A stretch of 64,000 nucleotides of DNA from Larix kaempferi. Its lineage: Eukaryota; Streptophyta; Pinopsida; Pinales; Pinaceae. Position 1 is the first letter of the stretch. Each line of letters begins with the position of its first letter. The stretch spans positions 4,898,001 through 4,962,000 of the forward strand of contig BSBM01000442.1 of NCBI GenBank assembly GCA_027924585.1, written 5' to 3'. The position numbers and the translations under genes are program-made. The notes under the pieces were generated by a model that saw only the letters and a program-made list of their open reading frames with translations, ran no database searches and was not told the origin of the DNA. Positions 58,795 to 64,000 of the stretch are shown here, one piece after another.

Positions 58795-59723
58795 GGAAAG
58801 ATCGTATACCATCACCTACAAAAAGAAGGACTACAACATTTGTTCAGCAACAAAGTTATCTATTGAAAATATTGAAGATATTGAAGTTCCCAGGATCTGG
58901 GAAGAATGCCATGATCGAGGAGTACCAGTCGATCATGAAGATGTTTGGGATGCAGTCCCAAAGGGTATTCTGTAGTGACTTCCAAGAGGATCTACAAGAT
59001 CAAGCATGTTGCAGGTGGTAGCATAGAGACTTTTGTTCCTGTAGCCAGATACACTTCCATTAGATCCATACTTGCTCTGGCTCTAGTGATGAAGTGGAAG
59101 ATACACCAGATGGATTTCAAGATAGCCTTCTTGAATGGTGTAGGTGAAGAAGAAGTATATGTGGAGAAGCCACTTGGTTCTGAGACACATGACAGGGAGT
59201 CATATATGTGCAGAACTTGGTATGGTAGGATAGATAGCTTTCTATCCAGTTTGGGATTTACCAAGAATAAAGCGGATTCCAACCTTTACTACAAGGTTGA
59301 GGAAGGCAATCCAGTGATACTACTATGTGGATGACCTGTTTGTAATAGGTGAGGATAGATTGATTGCTGACATGCAGCGGAAGCTTGCTGCCGAGTTCGA
59401 GTTGAAGAACTTGGGGATGATGCATTATTTGTTTTTGGCATGAAGGTGTGGCAGAGTGTAGATGGAATCTTCCTTGGACAAGGGAAGTATGCAGTAGAGA
59501 TCTTGAAGAGGTTCGGGATGATGGAATGCAAGGCTATGGCCACACCTATGGCATTAAACTTGAAGCTTCTGTGTGATGCTTCATCTGAGCCGGTTGATAT
59601 CACTATGTATCGTCAGAACATTGGGTCCTTGATGTACCTGACGAACACGAGACCAGATATTTGCTTTGCGGTGAACACATTGAGCTAGTTCCTGATGGAT
59701 CCAAGGAGTGTTCACCTGGTTGT
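58795..59723 (+). pseudogene. Element E reverse transcriptase (deleted, interrupted)
   Basis: The frame 58945-59334 gives SKRIYKIKHVAGGSIE joined directly to TFVPVARYTSIR (about 22 residues missing), then MKWKIHQMDFKIAFLNG, MCRTWYGRIDSFLSSLGFTK and NLYYKVEEGNPVILL, ending where five lost nucleotides throw YVDD out of frame. The last part (59440-59688) gives KVWQSVDGIFLGQGKY and [23 protein letters not shown] with a TAG. Element F then interrupts. The 13-codon, 5-nt and 2-nt lesions match B. Confidence 0.88.
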
Positions 59724-60426
59724 TGTTAGAACATTTTTCCACCTATGTACATTAATCATTTATTAATGATGATTAATTAGCCCAAGTGATTAATGATTAC
59801 ATCCCTAAGTTGATTAGCTACTAAATGGTCAATTATCATGAACTAGATAGCAAATGTGAACAAGTGCTGAGTCAAACCAGCTAAGTGGAGCGCTCCCCAG
59901 GGCAATTAATGCACTCAGCATGCCTAGAGCGCCCTCCTCAAGTCATTTAATGCACTCAGCATGCTTCTCTTCTACCTAGGGCGCATTTGCTCTCTTTGTG
60001 GACAATCTTGCCTTGTTTTGTCACATTTTTGACCAATTTTAGACTCCAAACCTCTAACCAACCAGTTTCTTCACATGTGTGAGGTCACATGGGCCTGTCC
60101 AGTCATTCCCAGCATTCACACTGCAGATTCGAACCAGTTTGGGATGGTTTGGGATATTTTGGTCAACTTAGGGGGGTTTGAGCTTTTTCTAAGCTAGATC
60201 AGTGTGAACACTCCAGATGGATTCGAATTCTTCCAGATTTGTATATATGGGTGTTCTTAACCTTTGTTAAGGTTGGACAGTTAATAATATTGACATTATT
60301 CACCAATTCATGAGTATTGTTCTTCATTCATTTAAATTTTTTATGCTAATTCTTGCAAATGTTGTGCAATCTTTCACCAGTGAGGAATCCACAGTAGCTA
60401 GATTCAACTGTGCTTGAGATTTTACA
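59724..60426 (+). repeat. 5' LTR of element F
   Basis: 703 bp from TGTTAGAACA to ATTTTACA, directly followed by the PBS. A TATA-like TATATAT lies at 60242-60248. The 3' copy is not in the window, so the boundaries rest on the break in E and on the PBS. Confidence 0.88.
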
Positions 60427-60438
60427 TGGTATCAGAGC
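60427..60438 (+). other. Primer binding site of element F
   Basis: TGGTATCAGAGC directly after the LTR end. Confidence 0.95.
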
Positions 60439-60700
60439 TCTTGGAGCTAGAATTCGAACCAGCAGACTGTTGTAGTGGATTGCCAGAAGCAGTGGAGAAA
60501 CCACATAATTCCTGAGGCCATTGCCTTGAGCTTACTAGAGAAATCTAGTGGCTCCTCTCAGGTGTGATGCTCTCCCGAATGCACCCACTATCCATACAGG
60601 GTTCGAATCTGTCAGTGTAGATCCCTCCAGAGTGATTTGAGAGTTGTTTGCAGGTACTGAAGATCAGCATTGTCAGCAAGTACGATTTGCAGCAGAGAGA

Positions 60701-63700
60701 ATGGAGCCATCTCACCCAAACGTGCTCACTCCCTTCAACTATTTCGATTGGAAGGCAGAAATGGTGATTTTGCTGAGATCCAAGGGTCTCTACAGAATCA
60801 CGATGGGTACTGAGGTTGAGCCAAACTCAGCTGTGGAGAAATCCAAGTTTTTTAACAGAATGGATGAGGCATTTGGCCTCCTTTGTCTCAGCATTTCGAG
60901 AGACCTCCTGTTTCATGTAGAAAGTCTAGCAACTCCAAATGAAGTGTGGCTCAAGCTTGAGACACTGTTTGGAAAGGCTGATGAGATGAGAGGCCACCAG
61001 CTCGAAAATGAGCTTGTCTCACTGAGCCCAGGGAATTTCGATTCCATCCAGGACTTCTTCACCAAGTTCAAGAACTTGGTCTTGCAGATCAGACAATGTG
61101 GCATAGAGAAGAAAGAAGAACAGTTGGTGTTGTCCATTCTCTCCAAATTGGGTTCTGAATACTCAGTTTTTGTGTCTTCCTTCAACTCCACAAGGCTCAC
61201 AGTTAGAGGATGGAAGATGCCATCTTTGGCTGACTTCATGGAGATGCTAACTCAAGAGCAAGACAAGCTGGTCTTGATGGGCTCCATCAAGCAAAAAGAT
61301 CAAGTGCTTGCAGCTGGAGATTCGAAATGTGGAAGAGGCAAGCAAAAACCCAAGGGTTCGAAACCTCAAGAGAAGAAGAGAAAGGATGAGAGGCCCAAAT
61401 CCTCTGAGGGGGTTTCGAATCCTGTCAAGAACAAGGGAAAGAAGGCTGAGAAGACAAAATGTAGCTACTGTCAAAGAGGTTTTCATCCAGAGATCTCATG
61501 CATGAAGAAAACCATAGACACCATGACACATCTCCTACAGAAAAATAATATTCCTCTTCCTGAAAGTTCCAAGAAGAAGGAGTGCGTTTCTGAAGACAAG
61601 GAGAGCTTCCATGCTTTGGTGGCTAGCTCATCTCATTCACCTTTGTTTATCATTGATTTAGGTGCCTCAAGGCACATGGCTTCCTCAAGAGACTCGTTTT
61701 CTGAACTTGCTCCCTACAGTGGTCTCTCAATTCGAATGGGAGATGACTCAGAAATCCCTGCTCATGGCATTGGGAAAATCTCTATGGAGAATGGCTTCTT
61801 CTCCAATGTGCTGTATGTGCCAAATCTTGCAGCAAACTTGCTCTCTGTGTATCAAATGACACATACTGGAGCAGCAAAGAAGGTGGTCTTCACTCAGGAT
61901 GAAGTGGAGATATCAGAAGTTTCCACCGGGAAAATTGTTGCAAAGGGTGTTGCAGACCATGACATGAAGATGTACATGTTCTCCCACTTCCTCGAATTTT
62001 CTTCACCAAGTGTGCTACTGTCACATGGGAATGAGACCAGCAACCTATGGCATCAAAGGTATGGGCACCTAAACTACAGATATCTTCAAGTTTTAAGCAA
62101 AGAAAATATGGTAGAAGGGCTGCCCCAAATCAGATTTTCGAGTGGAACATGCAAGGGTTGCATGATTGGGAAACATCCTGAAAGGAAGTATGATAAAGGG
62201 AAGGCTAGGAGGGCTGATCAACCTCTTGGGATAGTACATTCTGATCTCATAGGGCCACTCCCCACACCCTCCTATGGCTGCAGCAAATATGTGCTCACCT
62301 TCATCGATGACTACTCAAGGTACTGCTGGTTATTTTTCCTTAAGCAAAAATCTGAAGTCTTTGATTGTTTCAAGATTTTTAAGAGCATGGTTGAGAACTT
62401 CAGTGGGAAGGCCATGAAGATTTTGAGGACTGATAATGGTAGAGAGTATGTCAACAACAATTTGCAGCAGCTCTGTCAAGAGCATGGCATTCAGATGCAA
62501 CACTCAGTGCCCTACACACCTCAGCAAAATGGTGTTGCAGAGCGCAAAAATAGAGCACTGAAAGAGATGGCAACTTGCATGTTGCAAGCAAGGGATTTGT
62601 CTCCTAAATTATGGGCTGAAGCTATGAATTGTGCAGCATATGTTCAGAACAGGGCACCACACAAAGCATTGCAAGGAATCACTCCATTTGAAGCTTGGAT
62701 GGGCCACAAGCCAAATGTCTCACATTTCAGAATTTTTGGCTCAAGGGCTTGGGCCAGAATTCCACCGGAGAAGAGAAAGGCATTGCAGCCCCAAAGCAAG
62801 GAGTCAATCATGGTTGGGTATGCAGAGGATTCCAAGGGCTACAATCTCTTTGATCCATCCACTCACAAAACTTTCATTGAAAGAAGTGTCAAATTCGAAG
62901 AGGAAGAATTTTTGCAAGCTAGTGAACAAGGTGATGGGGAATGCTCATTCCCTCGTCTTGATGATGAAGTAAGTAGTGATTCATTCTCTGATATTTCTGA
63001 TTCTGAGATTGCTGAAGATGATGTTGATATGGATTCTGAACATATCCCCCCTTCAAGGCCCAAGTGGGCAGAGAAAACAATTCAAAGTGCCGGAGAGCTA
63101 GTGGGAGATCCCCAAGATGCTAGGAAAACTAGATCTCAATTTCACAATTCCTTTGCATATAATAATTCTGATCTGAGTGAGGCATGTTATTTGATGGTTG
63201 GATCTGATCCAATGTCATATTCAGAAGCATGTACAGACCCAAGGTGGCAATCAGCCATGCAAGAGGAGATGAACTCACTCCATGAGAACAAAACTTGGGA
63301 TTTGGTCCCTCTTCCTCCCAAGAGGAAACTAGTGCAATGCAAGTGGATTTATAGAACCAAAATTGGATCTGATTGCTCTGATCTGAAGTATCAGGCCATG
63401 TTGGTAGCTAAGGGTTACTCTCAGGTCCAAGGAGTGGACTATACAGAGACATTTGCACCGGTGGCAAAGATGGACTCCATAAGACTAGTTTTGGCAATTG
63501 GGGCTTCCAAGCGATGGGAGATTCATCACATGGATGTAAAGAGTGCCTTTATTCATGGGGATATGAATGAGGAGATTTATATGCAGCAGCCTGAAGGTTT
63601 TATTTCTGATCATACACTTGTTTGCAGGTTGAACAAATCACTCTATGGGCTCAAGCAAGCTCCTAGAGCATGGTATGCAAAAATGGACAATTTTCTGCTA

Positions 63701-64000
63701 TCTTTGGGGTTTGAGAGGTGTAAGTCTGATCCAAATGTGTATATGCAGCATGTTAGTGATCTGATATTGATTATTGTACTGTATGTTGATGATCTTTTGA
63801 TCACTGGTAGCTGCACCAAAGAACTTGACTCAGTTAAGAGAGCATTGCACAGTGCATTCTCCATGACCGATCTAGGATTGCTAAAACAATTTCTGGGTTT
63901 GGAGATTGATCAATCTGTGAATGGAATTTCTGTATGTCAGTCAAGGTATGCTTCAGATTTGCTGCAGAAATTTAAGATGGCTGAATGTAAGTCTGCAAAA
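60701..64000 (+). CDS. gag-pol: Element F gag-pol polyprotein, open to the window edge (1100 codons)
   Basis: One frame runs from the ATG at 60701 to the last base without a stop; an in-frame TGA at 60638-60640 makes this the first usable start. Gag covers residues 1 to about 250, with a CX2CX4HX4C zinc knuckle at C254, C257, H262, C267. Protease is near 312-400, but its site reads D319-L-G-A, not DSGA. The GAG-pre-integrase zinc site is H451, H456, C484, C487. The integrase core has D515, D578 and E614 (D-X62-D-X35-E). A Ser/Asp/Glu-rich linker is at about 740-790. RT starts near 865, with LYGLKQAPRAWY and the catalytic Y-V-D1030-D1031. Copia proteins form the virus-like particle and make and insert cDNA. 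RNase H must follow outside the window. DLG, and Met900 where copia RTs usually have Arg (KARLVA), may impair it. Confidence 0.95.
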   Translation, partial: MEPSHPNVLTPFNYFDWKAEMVILLRSKGLYRITMGTEVEPNSAVEKSKFFNRMDEAFGLLCLSISRDLLFHVESLATPNEVWLKLETLFGKADEMRGHQLENELVSLSPGNFDSIQDFFTKFKNLVLQIRQCGIEKKEEQLVLSILSKLGSEYSVFVSSFNSTRLTVRGWKMPSLADFMEMLTQEQDKLVLMGSIKQKDQVLAAGDSKCGRGKQKPKGSKPQEKKRKDERPKSSEGVSNPVKNKGKKAEKTKCSYCQRGFHPEISCMKKTIDTMTHLLQKNNIPLPESSKKKECVSEDKESFHALVASSSHSPLFIIDLGASRHMASSRDSFSELAPYSGLSIRMGDDSEIPAHGIGKISMENGFFSNVLYVPNLAANLLSVYQMTHTGAAKKVVFTQDEVEISEVSTGKIVAKGVADHDMKMYMFSHFLEFSSPSVLLSHGNETSNLWHQRYGHLNYRYLQVLSKENMVEGLPQIRFSSGTCKGCMIGKHPERKYDKGKARRADQPLGIVHSDLIGPLPTPSYGCSKYVLTFIDDYSRYCWLFFLKQKSEVFDCFKIFKSMVENFSGKAMKILRTDNGREYVNNNLQQLCQEHGIQMQHSVPYTPQQNGVAERKNRALKEMATCMLQARDLSPKLWAEAMNCAAYVQNRAPHKALQGITPFEAWMGHKPNVSHFRIFGSRAWARIPPEKRKALQPQSKESIMVGYAEDSKGYNLFDPSTHKTFIERSVKFEEEEFLQASEQGDGECSFPRLDDEVSSDSFSDISDSEIAEDDVDMDSEHIPPSRPKWAEKTIQSAGELVGDPQDARKTRSQFHNSFAYNNSDLSEACYLMVGSDPMSYSEACTDPRWQSAMQEEMNSLHENKTWDLVPLPPKRKLVQCKWIYRTKIGSDCSDLKYQAMLVAKGYSQVQGVDYTETFAPVAKMDSIRLVLAIGASKRWEIHHMDVKSAFIHGDMNEEIYMQQPEGFISDHTLVCRLNKSLYGLKQAPRAWYAKMDNFLLSLGFERCKSDPNVYMQHVSDLILIIVLYVDDLLITGSCTKELDSVKRALHSAFSMTDLGLLKQFLGLEIDQSVNGISVCQSRYASDLLQKFKMAECKSAK

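Larger units (their letters stand above)
55302..59723 (+). mobile_element. Element E: Ty1/copia of the B family, cut by element F
   Basis: It has a 676-bp 5' LTR, PBS, leader, gag and integrase patches and RT. Sequence homologous to ...VHLVAV of B stops at 59723 and the F LTR begins at 59724, so E's RNase H, 3' UTR and 3' LTR must lie beyond the window. E shares the RT lesions of B and D. The TSD cannot be tested. Confidence 0.92.
59724..64000 (+). mobile_element. Element F: nearly intact Ty1/copia, partial at the right edge
   Basis: It starts with TGTTAGAACA inside element E's RT/RNase H region. It has a 703-bp 5' LTR, PBS, 262-nt leader and an uninterrupted gag-pol frame to the window end. 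RNase H, the polypurine tract and 3' LTR are outside. The probable TSD on this side is GTTGT (59719-59723). It is the same lineage as element A. Confidence 0.94.

Overview
The window looks like nuclear DNA from a large, repeat-rich land-plant genome. The PBS motif TGGTATCAGAGC (initiator-Met tRNA type) recurs, the LTR retrotransposons are plant-type Ty1/copia and Ty3/gypsy, non-coding sequence is AT-rich, and I recognise no host gene, tRNA, rRNA or prokaryotic feature. A conifer or other giant genome is plausible, but the sequence alone does not settle the species. Almost everything I could identify is an LTR retrotransposon or debris from one, in nested layers.

Layout. (1) 1-4686: element A, a decayed Ty1/copia on the minus strand, cut by the left edge. 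(2) 4687-6871 and 13766-16812: anonymous AT-rich sequence, split by element B. (3) 6872-13765: element B, a structurally complete Ty1/copia element with 686-bp LTRs and a perfect 5-bp TSD (ATTGT). (4) 16813-33029: element G, an old Ty3/gypsy chromovirus on the minus strand with 2.4-kb LTRs. Its integrase is split by element C (19963-26431), a minus-strand copia of the B family. (5) 33030-44135: no recognised gene; a diverged LTR pair (35626-36646, 37298-38332), a degenerate repeat domain (about 38.3-41.8 kb) and a gypsy-related solo LTR with perfect CCATC TSD (42336-43873). (6) 44136-48494: repeat debris with a 207-bp tandem duplication. (7) 48495-49579 and 55013-55301: a Tat/Ogre-like LTR with a tRNA-Arg-like PBS and the start of its internal region, interrupted by element D (49580-55012; TSD TGAGT). 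(8) 55302-59723: element E, another B-family copia, interrupted by element F. (9) 59724-64000: element F, a fresh-looking copia whose gag-pol frame is open from 60701 to the window end (1100 codons, no stop).

How they relate. B, C, D and E form one copia family. B, D and E share identical lesions in reverse transcriptase, including loss of 13 codons (KLKKAMYGLKQAP) and a 2-nt frameshift after the palm, while C keeps both sites and YVDD. D is nevertheless very young (3 differences in 396 bp of LTR). The simplest reading is a defective subfamily copied in trans by another element's proteins. A and F are two members of a second copia lineage, one dead and one nearly intact. F has unusual residues at its protease site (DLG for DSG) and in the RT fingers. 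Relative ages follow from nesting and eye-counted LTR differences: G oldest, then C (about 6-7%), B (about 3%), D (under 1%).
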